A stretch of DNA of 64,000 bases from Litoribacter populi (GTDB lineage Bacteria > Bacteroidota > Bacteroidia > Cytophagales > Cyclobacteriaceae), in contig NZ_VMKN01000001.1 in NCBI RefSeq assembly GCF_007483685.1, forward strand, positions 3,040,133-3,104,132, written 5' to 3'. The notes under the pieces were generated by a model, which saw only the letters and a list, made by a program, of their open reading frames with translations, was not told the DNA's origin and did no database searches. This document shows positions 27,354 to 37,197 of the stretch, piece after piece; position 1 is the stretch's first letter, and each line of letters opens with the position of its first letter. The position numbers and the translations under genes were made by a program.

Positions 27354-29282
27354 TTAAACCTGATCCTGGAGCTGCTCGATTTTTTCAGCGAGATTTTCCC
27401 ACTCGGTATTTAAAACAGCTTCCTTTTCCACTACGGCATGGTATTCCTTGTTCACCTTTTCCATTTCTTCGGGTCGCTCATAGAGACTCTGATCTGCAAG
27501 GGTATTTTCAAGGCTTGCCTTTTGTACCTCTATCTGAGCAATGTTAGCCTCCACCTGTTCCAGTTCCTTTTCAAGCTGGCGGATAATTTTCTTTATTTCA
27601 TTTTGCTCGAACATGGAAGTAGACTTTTTCTTTGGCGCCGGTTTTTCTTTAGGAGCTGCCTGCGCCGTTGGTACGACCTCTTTTTCTACCTGACCAGATT
27701 TCCAGTCCACATATTCCTCGTATGTACCCAGGTATTCCTTGATCTCATGGTTTTCGATGTACCAAATTTTATTGGCCACACCACGAATGAAATGTCTATC
27801 GTGAGATACGGTTATAAATGTACCTTCATATTGCTGAAGGGCTTGTATAAGAATATTTACGGATTGCATGTCCAAGTGGTTGGTAGGCTCATCCAAAAGC
27901 AAGAAATTGGCTTCAGAAATCAAAGTTTTTGCCAGGGCAACCCTACTCTTCTCCCCTCCTGACAACACCTTGATTTTCTTAAACACATCTTCGTTGCTAA
28001 AAAGAAAACAACCCAACACATTCCTTAACTCCATTTCCGTCTTCTTGCTTCCTGCCTGCAACATTTCCTGGAGAACTTCATTATTAACATTCAGAGCTTC
28101 CAGCTGATGCTGGGCAAAAAAGGCTTTTATAACATTAAATCCCTCCGATCGCTCCCCTTCTATAGGTTCGGTCCCATCTATAATCCTAAGCAATGTAGAT
28201 TTACCTTTACCGTTGGCGCCAATCAAAGCGATCTTGTCCCCTCTCTCAATTCTGGCTGTTGAATTTTTTAAAATCTGAATATCCCCATAAGCTTTGGAAA
28301 CATTATCCAGCACCACCACATCCCTTCCGGATTGCTGGGAAAACTTAAACTTAAAATTCACCGCCAGATTATCATCAACCACCTCATGGACTTTATCCAT
28401 TCTTTCCAAGGCTTTTACCCTGGACTGAACCTGATTGGATTTGGATGCCTTAGCCCGGAAACGATCAATGAAACGCTCCGTCTGCTTGATCATCTGCTGT
28501 TGATTTTCATAGGCGTTCTGCTGAATTTCCTGTCTCTCCTTTTTCTCGGATTTATAGAAAGTATAATTTCCGGCATAAGCCGTCAAGGTATGTTGAGAAA
28601 CTTCCACGGTAGTTTCAATGCAGTTGTCAAGGAAATCCTGATCGTGACTGACTACGATCACAGCCCCTTCATAGGTCTTCAGGTAATTTTCTACCCATTG
28701 TATTGATGGAAGGTCAAGGTGGTTGGTAGGCTCATCGAGCATGAGCAGAGAGGGCTTTTCCAAAAGGAGTTTGGCTAGCATCACCCGCATTCTCCATCCA
28801 CCCGAAAAAGTTTTCAAGGGTCTACTGAGGTCTTTTGTAGCAAAGCCGATTCCTTCCAACACCTCTTCAGCTTTGGCTTTGATGGTGTACCCCTCATTGG
28901 CTTCAAATCTTTCCTGCAGAAATGCCAATCTGTTGATGATTTCTTCTGAATAATCCGTTTCCATCTTCTTCAACACGGCATCAATTTCACTTTGCAAAGC
29001 CAAAGTATCCTTAAACGCCTCCAAAGCTACTTCCAAAATACTGTCCTCAGATTGGTAACTAAGCAAATCCTGATTCAAAAAGCCAATCGTACAATCTTTC
29101 GACTTTTGAATCTCTCCACTACTGGGCTGGTAGTCTCCAGAGATGATTTTGAGCAAAGTGGATTTGCCTGTTCCGTTCAGTCCGACCAGCCCTATCTTGT
29201 CTTTAGGCTTGATATGGAGCGAAGCATTTTCGTATAAGGCGCGGCCGCCGATGAAATAAGATAAATTGTTAATTGAAATCAT
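27354..29282 (-). CDS. ABC-F family ATPase
   Basis: A 642-residue protein with two ATP-binding cassettes and no membrane domain, as in the ABC-F translation factors (Uup/YheS/EttA type). Walker A: GLNGTGKST and GANGKGKST; signatures: FSGGWRMRVMLAK and LSGGEKSRVALAK; Walker B: LLMLDEPTNHLD and LLLDEPTNHLD. The interdomain P-site linker is rich in Gln/Arg (RFIDRFRAKASKSNQVQSR). A C-terminal coiled coil follows a Lys/Pro/Ala linker (APKEKPAPKKKS). It probably acts on the ribosome. An in-frame extension to 29360 is disregarded because the conserved start MISINNLSYF is at 29282. Confidence 0.92.
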   Translation of the reverse strand: MISINNLSYFIGGRALYENASLHIKPKDKIGLVGLNGTGKSTLLKIISGDYQPSSGEIQKSKDCTIGFLNQDLLSYQSEDSILEVALEAFKDTLALQSEIDAVLKKMETDYSEEIINRLAFLQERFEANEGYTIKAKAEEVLEGIGFATKDLSRPLKTFSGGWRMRVMLAKLLLEKPSLLMLDEPTNHLDLPSIQWVENYLKTYEGAVIVVSHDQDFLDNCIETTVEVSQHTLTAYAGNYTFYKSEKKERQEIQQNAYENQQQMIKQTERFIDRFRAKASKSNQVQSRVKALERMDKVHEVVDDNLAVNFKFKFSQQSGRDVVVLDNVSKAYGDIQILKNSTARIERGDKIALIGANGKGKSTLLRIIDGTEPIEGERSEGFNVIKAFFAQHQLEALNVNNEVLQEMLQAGSKKTEMELRNVLGCFLFSNEDVFKKIKVLSGGEKSRVALAKTLISEANFLLLDEPTNHLDMQSVNILIQALQQYEGTFITVSHDRHFIRGVANKIWYIENHEIKEYLGTYEEYVDWKSGQVEKEVVPTAQAAPKEKPAPKKKSTSMFEQNEIKKIIRQLEKELEQVEANIAQIEVQKASLENTLADQSLYERPEEMEKVNKEYHAVVEKEAVLNTEWENLAEKIEQLQDQV

Positions 29283-29377
29283 ATTGTAAAAATAAGGATT
29301 CTTCCGCTTATAAAGGAAAGACCGCATATTTTTCGCTTTTTTCTTATATTGAACTTTCAAACCGATTCAAAAAAACC

Positions 29378-30565
29378 ATGATAAAACCAAAATTATGGAT
29401 TGCTTCTCTCTTGCTGGCCGGGGTGGCAGCAAGTTGTGACAATCCAAAACAAACATCCCGAGTGCAGGCTGAAGAAGGTGACAACAGAGTTTCCCTCGCT
29501 GATTCAGTGGCTGAAGTTCATCTGGACAGGATAAAATTACCCGAGAACTTCAGAATCGAGGTGTGGGCTGCTGGGGTACCAAATGCCCGTTCCCTTGCCA
29601 AAAGCGACAACGGGGTCGTCTTTGTGGGCAATCGGCAGGGCGACAAGGTTTTTGCCCTTCTCGATGAGGATGGTGATGGCAAGGCGGACTACAGATACAC
29701 CCTTGCTGAGGATCTGACCATGCCTAATGGAGTAGCTTTCCGAAACGGGGATTTATTTGTAGCTGAAGTTAATAGGGTTTTGCGTTTCAGGAATATTGAA
29801 AACAGCCTAGCTAATCCCAATTTCGAGGTGGTATATGACCAATACCCAACGGATAAGCACCATGGTTGGAAATATATAGCATTCGGCCCAGATGACAAAC
29901 TTTATATCCCTGTAGGAGCGCCGTGCAATATCTGTAATCCGGAGAAGGAAATTTATGCATCGATCACGAGAATTGATGTAGATGCGGATAATATTGAACC
30001 GGAAGTTTTTGCCCATGGTGTGAGAAATTCGGTAGGTTTTGACTGGCATCCAGAAAGCAATGAGCTTTGGTTTACTGACAACGGCCGAGATATGATGGGC
30101 GATGACGTTCCGGATTGTGAACTCAATCATGCACCACAAAAAGGAATGCATTTCGGATATCCATTTTGGCATTCTGGAGATGTAAAAGACCCTGAATTTG
30201 GAAGTGAAGGTAGAAGCAAGGAAGATTACACAAAGCCAAAAGTTAACCTTGGGGCACATGTAGCTCCCTTGGGTATGAGGTTTTACACCGGTGATATGTT
30301 CCCTTCGGATTACAACAACACTATCTTCCTAGCCAAACATGGCTCATGGAATAGAAGCACTAAAGTTGGCTATAATGTCAGCACCGTATCCTTAATCGGC
30401 ACCGACCAAATAGCCGAGCATCAAGTTTTTGCCGAGGGATGGCTTGATGATGAATCCCAGGAAGTTTGGGGTCGCCCAGTGGATGTCCTTCAATTGGAGG
30501 ATGGCAGTTTGCTGGTATCCGATGACATGGCTAATTGCATTTACCGCATTAGCTACCAAGATTAG
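29378..30565 (+). CDS. PQQ-dependent sugar dehydrogenase-like lipoprotein (soluble aldose sugar dehydrogenase family)
   Basis: A 395-residue lipoprotein (signal peptide ending at Cys20, AGVAASC) with a six-bladed beta-propeller of the GSDH/Asd family. Segments: RIEVWAAGVPNARSLAKS, VFVGNRQGDKVFAL, a calcium-loop-like DEDGDGKADYR, MPNGVAFRNGDLFVAE, HHGWKYIAFGPDDKLYI and GVRNSVGFDWHPESNELWFTDNGRDMMGDD, the last typical of this family. It would oxidise aldoses or related compounds in the periplasm with PQQ. The start is the ATG directly preceding the signal peptide; 96 bp separate it from the divergent ABC-F gene. Confidence 0.85.
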   Translation: MIKPKLWIASLLLAGVAASCDNPKQTSRVQAEEGDNRVSLADSVAEVHLDRIKLPENFRIEVWAAGVPNARSLAKSDNGVVFVGNRQGDKVFALLDEDGDGKADYRYTLAEDLTMPNGVAFRNGDLFVAEVNRVLRFRNIENSLANPNFEVVYDQYPTDKHHGWKYIAFGPDDKLYIPVGAPCNICNPEKEIYASITRIDVDADNIEPEVFAHGVRNSVGFDWHPESNELWFTDNGRDMMGDDVPDCELNHAPQKGMHFGYPFWHSGDVKDPEFGSEGRSKEDYTKPKVNLGAHVAPLGMRFYTGDMFPSDYNNTIFLAKHGSWNRSTKVGYNVSTVSLIGTDQIAEHQVFAEGWLDDESQEVWGRPVDVLQLEDGSLLVSDDMANCIYRISYQD

Positions 30566-30588
30566 ACTGAATATAACTTTAATTATTG

Positions 30589-30622
30589 AGCCTGTTCCCA
30601 AATGGAACAGGCTTTGTTATTT
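30589..30622 (+). terminator. terminator of the sugar dehydrogenase gene
   Basis: Perfect 10-bp stem AGCCTGTTCC (30589-30598) with GGAACAGGCT (30604-30613), then TTGTTATTTT. Confidence 0.85.
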
Positions 30623-30648
30623 TATAACCACCACTAAAAAACCTAACA

Positions 30649-31296
30649 ATGAAACTACCTCAAATCGTTACTGCCGCAACGCTCCTCCTATGTTTGGCTT
30701 CCTGTAGACCTACCACTGAAGTGACCGCGTCATGGAGAGATAGTGACAGATCCATGGAGAGTTATAACAGCATTTTTCTTGCGGCAATTGTCGATGACCT
30801 TTCCTTACGGCAAAATTTGGAAGGTGAATTTGCCAATAGATTAGAAGGCAGAAATGTTACGACTACTAAAAGCATTGATACTTTTAAGCCCACCTTTTTT
30901 GATGAAGGCCAACCAGAAAGGGACCAGTTGGTGAAGATTATTCAAGAAACAGAATGTGAAAGCATCTTGACCATTACTTTGATAGATATTGATGAGGAAG
31001 AAAGATTTGTACCTGGAGGAGCGGGTGGCCGCATGTATCATCCTGGAGGAACTTTCAGACATTACGGTTCCTTCCCAGGCTATTTTGACCATTGGTACGG
31101 CACGGCTTGGAATCAAGGGTATTACCAAACCGACCGAAATTATTTCATTGAAACAAACTTATACGATGCATCTTCTCTTGAATTGGTATGGAGTGCCCAG
31201 TCAAAAACGCTTAACCCAACAAGTGACGCTGGGTTTGCCCGAGAATATGTGGATGCTATTAAAGTCCAACTAAGGGAAGAGGGTCTGGTTAGATAG
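30649..31296 (+). CDS. DUF4136-like lipoprotein
   Basis: A 215-residue lipoprotein: the signal peptide ends at Cys19 (CLASC). The mature part has an alternating strand/helix pattern with EVTASWRDSD near the start, ESILTITLIDIDEEERFV in the middle, a Gly/Tyr/His-rich loop (about residues 125-160), and a final YFIETNLYDASSLELVWSAQSKTLNPTS. This resembles DUF4136 and related envelope lipoproteins of unknown role, but I cannot exclude another family. It follows the sugar dehydrogenase after a terminator, so it is likely its own unit. Confidence 0.6.
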   Translation: MKLPQIVTAATLLLCLASCRPTTEVTASWRDSDRSMESYNSIFLAAIVDDLSLRQNLEGEFANRLEGRNVTTTKSIDTFKPTFFDEGQPERDQLVKIIQETECESILTITLIDIDEEERFVPGGAGGRMYHPGGTFRHYGSFPGYFDHWYGTAWNQGYYQTDRNYFIETNLYDASSLELVWSAQSKTLNPTSDAGFAREYVDAIKVQLREEGLVR

Positions 31297-31320
31297 ATCC
31301 GAAACTTTTGTTTATAATTT

Positions 31321-31356
31321 AAAAAAAAAGAAAAGGCCTTCTATAATAGAAGGCCT
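31321..31356 (-). terminator. terminator of the aarF-like unit
   Basis: Perfect 11-bp stem AGGCCTTCTAT (31334-31344) with ATAGAAGGCCT (31346-31356); the A9 at 31321-31329 is the U tract on the minus strand. Confidence 0.85.
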
Positions 31357-31361
31357 GTGTT

Positions 31362-32693
31362 TTATATTTTCAACCACTCCGGCTTGGTGGTGATGATATT
31401 TGCCCCCAACTGATGGAGTAGATTATATATTCCAAAATACGTCCGGTTGATATAGAGTCCGTGACGGGATCCTCTGGCCTGCCTGGATTTTTTGAACATC
31501 TTATCATTCCCGATTTTATCACCCATTTCAAAGATCTCCATGAAGTAACTTTCATCAGCAAAATCAAAGGTTTCTGAATGGAATGGCCTTCCCAAAAGAG
31601 AAATCATAGACCTGAAAGCTCCTTTAAAATACTTTTGCTCATCCACAGTATCTTTATCGCTGATAAAACCAAGGTCAAAGAAAATCTTATCCAGTTCCTC
31701 CTCTTTGATCAGGAGGTCACTTTTGATCAGGGAAAAATACCCATGATAAAAGTCCTCCGGAATAACTTTCACACAACCAAAATCAATTATCCCCAATTTT
31801 CCATTTTTCTGGATTATGAAATTACCGGGATGGGGATCAGCATGAACTTTCTTCAGATTATGAATCTGATGGTTATAAAAATCCCATAGCGCCTGCCCAA
31901 TCCGGTTTCTTTCTTCCTGCGAAGGGTCAGTCAGCAACCACTCTTTGATATGCTTGCCCTCAATCCAGTCCATGGTAATAATCCGATCACTGCTCCACTC
32001 GGGATAGTAAGTCGGGAAATCCAAATCTGGGATTTCACTGCAAGCCTGGCTGATTTCTTCCGAGCGCTCCACCTCCAGCACATAATCCGTCTCTTCGAGC
32101 AACCTTTCCTCTACCTCTTCCATGTAGTGGTCAAGTTCTTTTTCGTTCATGTTAAGCAAGCGGTAAGCAAAAGGACGGACCATCTTAAGGTCAGAACTCA
32201 CACTTTCCGCAACGCCAGGATACTGGATCTTGACTGCGTATTTCTTGCCATTCTTTTCAGCTTGATGTACCTGCCCCATAGAAGCAGCATTCACGGCTGA
32301 TTTGGTAAAACTGTCAAACAAAGCTTCAGGAGTGGTGTTTAGGCTTTTTTGAAATGTCCTTACCACCAAAGGGTAGGATAATGGCGGAGCACTGTATTGA
32401 GCCATCATAAACTTATCCTGATAAGCCCTTGGAAGAATATTCTTATCCATGGACATCATCTGTGCTACCTTAAGAGCACTCCCCTTCAATTCACTTAAAG
32501 AGCTATAAATATCCTCGGCATTACTGGTATGAAGGTCCTCCTTGGTCAAATTCGGATTCACCATCTTCTTGGCGTAATGCTTCACATAGTTCCCCCCAAC
32601 TTTGGCCCCAGTTTTGAAAAACTTAGTGGCACGCTGTACCTTGGAAGTGGGAATATGTTCCTGCTCTTTTAAATTATCGCTTTTATTACTCAT
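31362..32693 (-). CDS. ABC1 kinase family protein (AarF/UbiB type)
   Basis: A 443-residue atypical protein-kinase-like ATPase. The family's KxGQ signature appears as LKVAQMMSMD, the Ala-rich loop as AASMGQVHQA, the lysine as YAVKIQYPG, and the catalytic and metal loops as HADPHPGNF and IIDFGCVK. UbiB relatives support ubiquinone synthesis; this lineage normally makes menaquinone, so a broader role in isoprenoid-lipid handling is more likely (inference). Its start lies 2 bp after the stop of a TetR-type gene, and both share the terminator at 31321. Confidence 0.88.
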   Translation of the reverse strand: MSNKSDNLKEQEHIPTSKVQRATKFFKTGAKVGGNYVKHYAKKMVNPNLTKEDLHTSNAEDIYSSLSELKGSALKVAQMMSMDKNILPRAYQDKFMMAQYSAPPLSYPLVVRTFQKSLNTTPEALFDSFTKSAVNAASMGQVHQAEKNGKKYAVKIQYPGVAESVSSDLKMVRPFAYRLLNMNEKELDHYMEEVEERLLEETDYVLEVERSEEISQACSEIPDLDFPTYYPEWSSDRIITMDWIEGKHIKEWLLTDPSQEERNRIGQALWDFYNHQIHNLKKVHADPHPGNFIIQKNGKLGIIDFGCVKVIPEDFYHGYFSLIKSDLLIKEEELDKIFFDLGFISDKDTVDEQKYFKGAFRSMISLLGRPFHSETFDFADESYFMEIFEMGDKIGNDKMFKKSRQARGSRHGLYINRTYFGIYNLLHQLGANIITTKPEWLKI

Positions 32694-32695
32694 AA

Positions 32696-33361
32696 TTATT
32701 TGGACTGGTAAATAAATTTGGCCAGATCCAAAAAGGAGTCCAGCGCACTTTTGCCCATCAGGTCAAAAGCAAGGCTCACCGATTTCTCAATGGCCACGTC
32801 TGTTTTCTCGAAACCTGGGGAAGAATCTTTCAACCAAAACTGAAGGATAAACAAGGTCTCTAACCAAAGCGCATCTTCATATCTATCCGAAATAAAGGAA
32901 CGGTCGGCAATCTCTTCATTTTCCTTACCCTCCAGAATCACATCCGCAGAGAAGGCTTTGAATCGATCCTTAAAGCCCTTAAGTTCCATGGGCACATTGC
33001 GCTTGAAACTTAAATGGTCTTCATACATGCTCAGCAGGTAACTCCTGTGCTTTTTAAGTTCTTCCACCAGGGTGAAATAAAAAGAAAGCATTTTTTCCCG
33101 TGCAGAATACTCATGATATACATCCTGGGATTCCATGACCTGAATGGTGTCATCAATGATTTTTTCCCAAACAGCCGCTTTGATTGAGGCAAACGAGGTG
33201 AGGTATTCATAAAACTCTTCCTCCTTCATGCCTAGACCTTTTACAAACTTGAAAACCGAAACCGGCTCTCTGCCATGTTCCAGCACATAATGTACATAAG
33301 CCTCCACTATTTCAGTTCTTCTGTCGGTAAGCTCTACTTTATTCTCTTCTTGATTTTCCAT
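32696..33361 (-). CDS. TetR-family-like regulator paired with the ABC1 kinase
   Basis: A 221-residue all-helical protein. Residues about 10-60 (RRTEIVEAYVHYVLEHGREPVSVFKFVKGLGMKEEEFYEYL) fit a TetR-type helix-turn-helix, and the remainder a TetR C-terminal ligand domain. It is 2 bp upstream of the aarF-like gene in one operon, so it may either regulate that operon or work with its product; some such Bacteroidota proteins have lost clear DNA-binding signatures. A GTG at 33379 would add six residues, but the ATG at 33361 is preferred. Confidence 0.72.
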   Translation of the reverse strand: MENQEENKVELTDRRTEIVEAYVHYVLEHGREPVSVFKFVKGLGMKEEEFYEYLTSFASIKAAVWEKIIDDTIQVMESQDVYHEYSAREKMLSFYFTLVEELKKHRSYLLSMYEDHLSFKRNVPMELKGFKDRFKAFSADVILEGKENEEIADRSFISDRYEDALWLETLFILQFWLKDSSPGFEKTDVAIEKSVSLAFDLMGKSALDSFLDLAKFIYQSK

Positions 33362-33533
33362 AAGTGTTTGATTCTTCACAAGCTAAACAGGATTATACTG
33401 TCAGAAGTTTGTAGAGTAGATAAAATAATGCACTTAAAAGTGTTATAGTTGGTTAATCAAATAAAATTTTTTTATACATTTAAAGGCTTTATTCGTTAAG
33501 TTATTCCACCTCATTATATTCTTCTGAAATTGT

Positions 33534-34862
33534 ATGGAAACATGGGTTAAAAAATGGAATTTTTGGTTGGTCATGGCACTTCTGATTGCTTCATGTACCC
33601 CAGAAGAGGAAAATCCTCAGATTACGGAGGATAGGGTTAAAACTGCTATTTTCAGAAGTATGCAGGAATGGTATTTTTGGAATGACAAACTCCCCCAAGG
33701 TACAAACCCTACCCAGTTTTCTACTAACCAAGAACTATTGGATGGTATTAAATACGGTGCACTGGACCGCTGGTCCTATTTAACTACCCCCGATGCCTTT
33801 ACCAGGGCTTTTACGGGACAAAATGCTGGCCATGGTTTTGGTTGGGGTTTTGATGAAAATGAGCATCTCTATCTACTTTTCATTTATAAAGAAGCCCCAG
33901 CAGGAAAGGATAACTGGCGAAGGGGCTGGAGAGTACTGGAGGTTAACGGCAAGCCTATTTCCTCTTATAAGCAGTCAAATGGAAGTTATAACTTCAACTT
34001 GGGGCCTAATGAAGCTGGGATTACCAACAGTTTCAAGCTTCTCATGCCCGACGGCACAGAAGTGACTAAAACCCTTGGTAAGGCCGAATATCAAAGCAAC
34101 TCCGTTCTTCACCGCTCCGTGGTCAGAATGGATGAAAAAAACATTGGATACTGGGTCTACAACAGTTTCAGAGCAACTGCAGGTACTTCCCCGGCTTCGA
34201 GTGTAGAAGTGGATCAAACCGTAAACTACTTTCTGTCCCAAAATATTGACGAGCTCATTCTTGATTTAAGGTATAACGGTGGTGGGTCCGTGGGGGTAAC
34301 CGAACAAATCTTGAATTACCTGGTGCCTGTACAGGCCAATGGCAAGACCATGTACACCAACACACTCAATACTTCAAAAAGTACTCAAAACAGCAGCAAG
34401 AAATTTGAGAAAAAGGGCAACCTTAACCTTAATAGACTTATTGTACTCACTTCCCGTAGCTCGGCATCTGCAAGTGAACTCCTGATCAACTGTTTAACAC
34501 CATATATGGAGGTTATATTGATAGGAGCAGATACTTATGGTAAGCCTGTTGGATCATTTCCGCTCTCAAACTATAATCAAACACTTAAAGAAAACAATGT
34601 GGAATTGGTCCCCATCACCTTTGCATCTGCGAATGCAGATGGCAGGGCTGAATATTTCGAAGGCTTCCCTGTTAATTTCCCAGTTGGCGACGATCCCTCT
34701 AAAGACTGGGGTAATCCGCAGGAAAGGAGATACAGGGCCGCTTTAGAATTCATTCGGACCGGAAGTGTGCAATCTCCTGGAGCCAGAATTATCACTTACC
34801 AACCTTCGTGGGAAATGATCGATTCCTTCACGGGACTACAAAAAGAATTCCCTGCATATTAA
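33534..34862 (+). CDS. S41 family (C-terminal processing) peptidase lipoprotein
   Basis: A 442-residue lipoprotein with signal peptide ending at Cys21 (LIASC). The N-terminal helical part (RSMQEWYFWNDKLP) is followed by a PDZ-like region (ENEHLYLLFIYKEAPAGKDNWRRGWRVLEVNGKPISSY) and the S41 core IDELILDLRYNGGGSVGV. The Ser/Lys dyad fits Ser312 (SSASASELL) and Lys337 (DTYGKPVGS). It would degrade or process envelope proteins. A related gene lies at 51095-52510. It converges on hisIE with a 21-bp gap. Confidence 0.88.
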   Translation: METWVKKWNFWLVMALLIASCTPEEENPQITEDRVKTAIFRSMQEWYFWNDKLPQGTNPTQFSTNQELLDGIKYGALDRWSYLTTPDAFTRAFTGQNAGHGFGWGFDENEHLYLLFIYKEAPAGKDNWRRGWRVLEVNGKPISSYKQSNGSYNFNLGPNEAGITNSFKLLMPDGTEVTKTLGKAEYQSNSVLHRSVVRMDEKNIGYWVYNSFRATAGTSPASSVEVDQTVNYFLSQNIDELILDLRYNGGGSVGVTEQILNYLVPVQANGKTMYTNTLNTSKSTQNSSKKFEKKGNLNLNRLIVLTSRSSASASELLINCLTPYMEVILIGADTYGKPVGSFPLSNYNQTLKENNVELVPITFASANADGRAEYFEGFPVNFPVGDDPSKDWGNPQERRYRAALEFIRTGSVQSPGARIITYQPSWEMIDSFTGLQKEFPAY

Positions 34863-34883
34863 TAGAAAACAGGGTTATAAAAC

Positions 34884-35486
34884 CTACTTTTTATGTCTTT
34901 CCATCAACACTTCCATTACCTCATCGAGAGTATAGCCTTTTGCTTCCAGCAAGATCAAATAGTGGAAAAGTAGATCCGCCGCCTCACCCATAAAAAGATC
35001 TTTATTGTCATCTTTGGCTTCGATCACGATCTCTACCGCTTCCTCTCCTACCTTTTGAGCCACTTTATTGATTCCTTTCTGGAAAAGCGATGAAGTATAA
35101 CTTTTATCACTTGGGTTCTCCTTACGGTTTTTGATAACAGTCCTTAAGTGGTCAATGAAGGCAGTTTTGGACTTATTTTCTTCTTTGAAACAAGTGTCAG
35201 CCCCAGTGTGGCAAACAGGTCCAACTGGTTCCACCTTTACCAAAAGAGTATCCCTGTCACAATCCTGCTCCATGCTCACCAAATTCAAGAAATTCCCAGA
35301 GGTCTCCCCCTTGGTCCACAATCTCTCCTTAGTTCTGCTGAAAAACGTAACCTTCCCAGTCTCCAAGGTTTTGTCTATAGCCTCCTGGTTCATATAGCCC
35401 AGCATCAGCACCTTATTGCTAAACGCATCCTGCACCACTGCTGGCACTAGACCATTTACTTTTTCAAAATCTATATTTAAGCTCAT
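34884..35486 (-). CDS. hisIE: bifunctional phosphoribosyl-AMP cyclohydrolase / phosphoribosyl-ATP pyrophosphatase
   Basis: A 200-residue fusion catalysing steps 2 and 3 of histidine synthesis. The HisI half (residues 1-105) has GYMNQEAIDKTLETGKVTFFSR, the metal-binding DCDRDTLLVKVEP and CHTGADTCF. The HisE half (about 110-200) has SYTSSLFQKGINKVAQKVGEEAVEIVIEAK, an all-alpha pyrophosphohydrolase. It is last in the order hisH-hisA-hisF-hisIE on the minus strand, separated from hisF by 131 bp filled with repeat words. Confidence 0.95.
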   Translation of the reverse strand: MSLNIDFEKVNGLVPAVVQDAFSNKVLMLGYMNQEAIDKTLETGKVTFFSRTKERLWTKGETSGNFLNLVSMEQDCDRDTLLVKVEPVGPVCHTGADTCFKEENKSKTAFIDHLRTVIKNRKENPSDKSYTSSLFQKGINKVAQKVGEEAVEIVIEAKDDNKDLFMGEAADLLFHYLILLEAKGYTLDEVMEVLMERHKK

Positions 35487-35526
35487 ATTTATGTGTTAAA
35501 ATTTATTTTGGTACTAAGTACACTTC

Positions 35527-35607
35527 ATAATTCATTATTCATTATTCATCATTCATAATTGAATTCATCGAATAATGAATAGCGAATGATGAACGCCGAA
35601 TGATGAA
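35527..35607. repeat. ATTCATTATTCATCATTC words in inverted arrangement, hisIE-hisF gap
   Basis: Several ATTCATTATTC/ATCATTC words are followed by their inverse (AATAATGAAT, GAATGATGAA), giving an imperfect long hairpin inside the his operon. Similar words occur at 36385-36424, 48008-48050, 56078-56130 and 57990-58070. A single GTACTAAGTAC word is at 35512. Confidence 0.7.
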
Positions 35608-35617
35608 GTAGTGGGTG

Positions 35618-36379
35618 TTAAAGGGTCCGCCTGACGCTCACTCCCCTACCATCCAAATACTCCTTCAATTCCGGTATACCAATCTCCTTAAAGTGAAAGA
35701 TGCTCGCAGCTAAAGCCGCATCAGCCTTACCTGCTGTAAAGGTATCCCAGAAATGGATCATCTTTCCTGCCCCACCGGAAGCGATTATCGGAATTGGTAA
35801 CATAGAGGAAAGTTCGCTTGTGATCTCATTAGCAAAACCATTCTTGGTACCATCATGATCCATTGAGGTCAACAGGATTTCTCCGGCTCCTCTATCCGAA
35901 ACCTCCTGAGCCCAGGATTGTGTTTTCAAAATGGTGGGTTTTCGCCCTCCATGGGTATGCACAAAATCTATCCCGTCCATATTTTTTGTATCAATAGCTA
36001 CAATGATACACTGGCTCCCAAATTCAGCAGCCATTTCATCTATGATTCCCGGATTTTTCACAGCGGCTGAGTTGATGCTGATTTTATCCGCTCCGGCGCC
36101 CAAAAGCACCTTCACATCCTCCACAGTACTCACCCCTCCACCCACGGTGAAAGGTATATTAATGGCCTTCGCTACTTTTTCTACCAGTTCCACCAAAGTT
36201 TTTCGCTTGTCCACGGTAGCAGTGATGTCAAGGAAAACCAGTTCATCGGCTCCCTCCTCGGAGTAGATCTTTGCCAATTCGACCGGATCCCCGGCGTCTT
36301 TCAACTCCACAAAATTTACCCCCTTTACCGTCCTGCCTTCCTTGATATCCAGGCAGGGTATTATCCTTTTAGTCAACAT
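35618..36379 (-). CDS. hisF: imidazole glycerol phosphate synthase, cyclase subunit
   Basis: A 253-residue beta-alpha barrel that joins PRFAR and ammonia to form imidazole glycerol phosphate and AICAR, acting with HisH. The catalytic acids fit Asp11 ([15 protein letters not shown]) and the aspartate in [13 protein letters not shown]; phosphate-binding [10 protein letters not shown] and ASGGAGKM are present. Standard length and start. The 86-bp gap to hisA contains repeat words, so read-through across them is assumed rather than shown. Confidence 0.97.
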   Translation of the reverse strand: MLTKRIIPCLDIKEGRTVKGVNFVELKDAGDPVELAKIYSEEGADELVFLDITATVDKRKTLVELVEKVAKAINIPFTVGGGVSTVEDVKVLLGAGADKISINSAAVKNPGIIDEMAAEFGSQCIIVAIDTKNMDGIDFVHTHGGRKPTILKTQSWAQEVSDRGAGEILLTSMDHDGTKNGFANEITSELSSMLPIPIIASGGAGKMIHFWDTFTAGKADAALAASIFHFKEIGIPELKEYLDGRGVSVRRTL

Positions 36380-36384
36380 ATGTC

Positions 36385-36424
36385 CACTTCATTATTCATC
36401 ATTCTTCATTCATCATTCTTCATT
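36385..36424. repeat. ATTCATCATTC words in the hisF-hisA gap
   Basis: Three to four copies of TTCATTATTCATCATTC-like words directly upstream of the hisF start. Confidence 0.65.
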
Positions 36425-36465
36425 ACGAATTCCCGCCACGGCGAACAGGCATCATTCTCTATCCT

Positions 36466-37188
36466 TCATTCCTTCCCAAAAGCCGCAAGCTCCTCCAACG
36501 TCACCCTTCCTTCATAATAAGCTTTTCCGACTATTGCACCCCAAACGCCCAATTCGGCCAATTTTTCCAGATCTCCCAAATTGGAAACCCCACCACTGGC
36601 AATCAGCTTTATTCCTGGCACTTCTTTCAAAATCTCCGCATAAAGCTCCAATGAAGGGCCTTGCAGCAAACCGTCCTTGGCCACATCTGTGCAAATCACA
36701 TAGCTCAGTCCCTTTTCTTTATACATTGCGATAAACTCCACCACATCCAGTTCCGTGCTTTCCTCCCAGCCACCAATGGCGATTTTGCGATTCTTGGCAT
36801 CGGCACCTAGAATGATTTTCTCTGCTCCGTATTTTTGAATCCAACGGTCAAAAAGGTCTGGTTTGCGGATAGCTACACTGCCACCGGTAATTTGACTTGC
36901 CCCAGCTTTGAAGGCCATTGCAATGTCCTCATCAGACTGGACCCCTCCACCAAAGTCCACCTTCAATGAAGTGTTTTGGACAATGTCTTCCAAAACTTGT
37001 TTGTTGACGATCTGTTTTTGCTTGGCCCCATCAAGGTCCACAAGGTGAAGTCTGCGGATACCGGCCTGTTCAAATCTCTTGGCCATTTCCAATGGGGAAT
37101 CGTGATAGGTTTTCTGTTGGCTATAGTCACCTTGGGTCAAGCGCACGCACTTGCCTCCGATGACATCAATAGCAGGAATGATTTCCAT
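36466..37188 (-). CDS. hisA: ProFAR isomerase
   Basis: A 240-residue beta-alpha barrel that isomerises 5'-ProFAR to PRFAR in histidine synthesis. The first catalytic aspartate is Asp8 in IIPAIDVIGGKCVRLTQGDY; the second lies in VICTDVAKDGLLQGPS. Phosphate sites: VDFGGGVQSDED and ASGGVSNLGDL. Standard length. hisH precedes it with a 9-bp gap. Confidence 0.97.
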   Translation of the reverse strand: MEIIPAIDVIGGKCVRLTQGDYSQQKTYHDSPLEMAKRFEQAGIRRLHLVDLDGAKQKQIVNKQVLEDIVQNTSLKVDFGGGVQSDEDIAMAFKAGASQITGGSVAIRKPDLFDRWIQKYGAEKIILGADAKNRKIAIGGWEESTELDVVEFIAMYKEKGLSYVICTDVAKDGLLQGPSLELYAEILKEVPGIKLIASGGVSNLGDLEKLAELGVWGAIVGKAYYEGRVTLEELAAFGKE

Positions 37189-37197
37189 TATAATAAA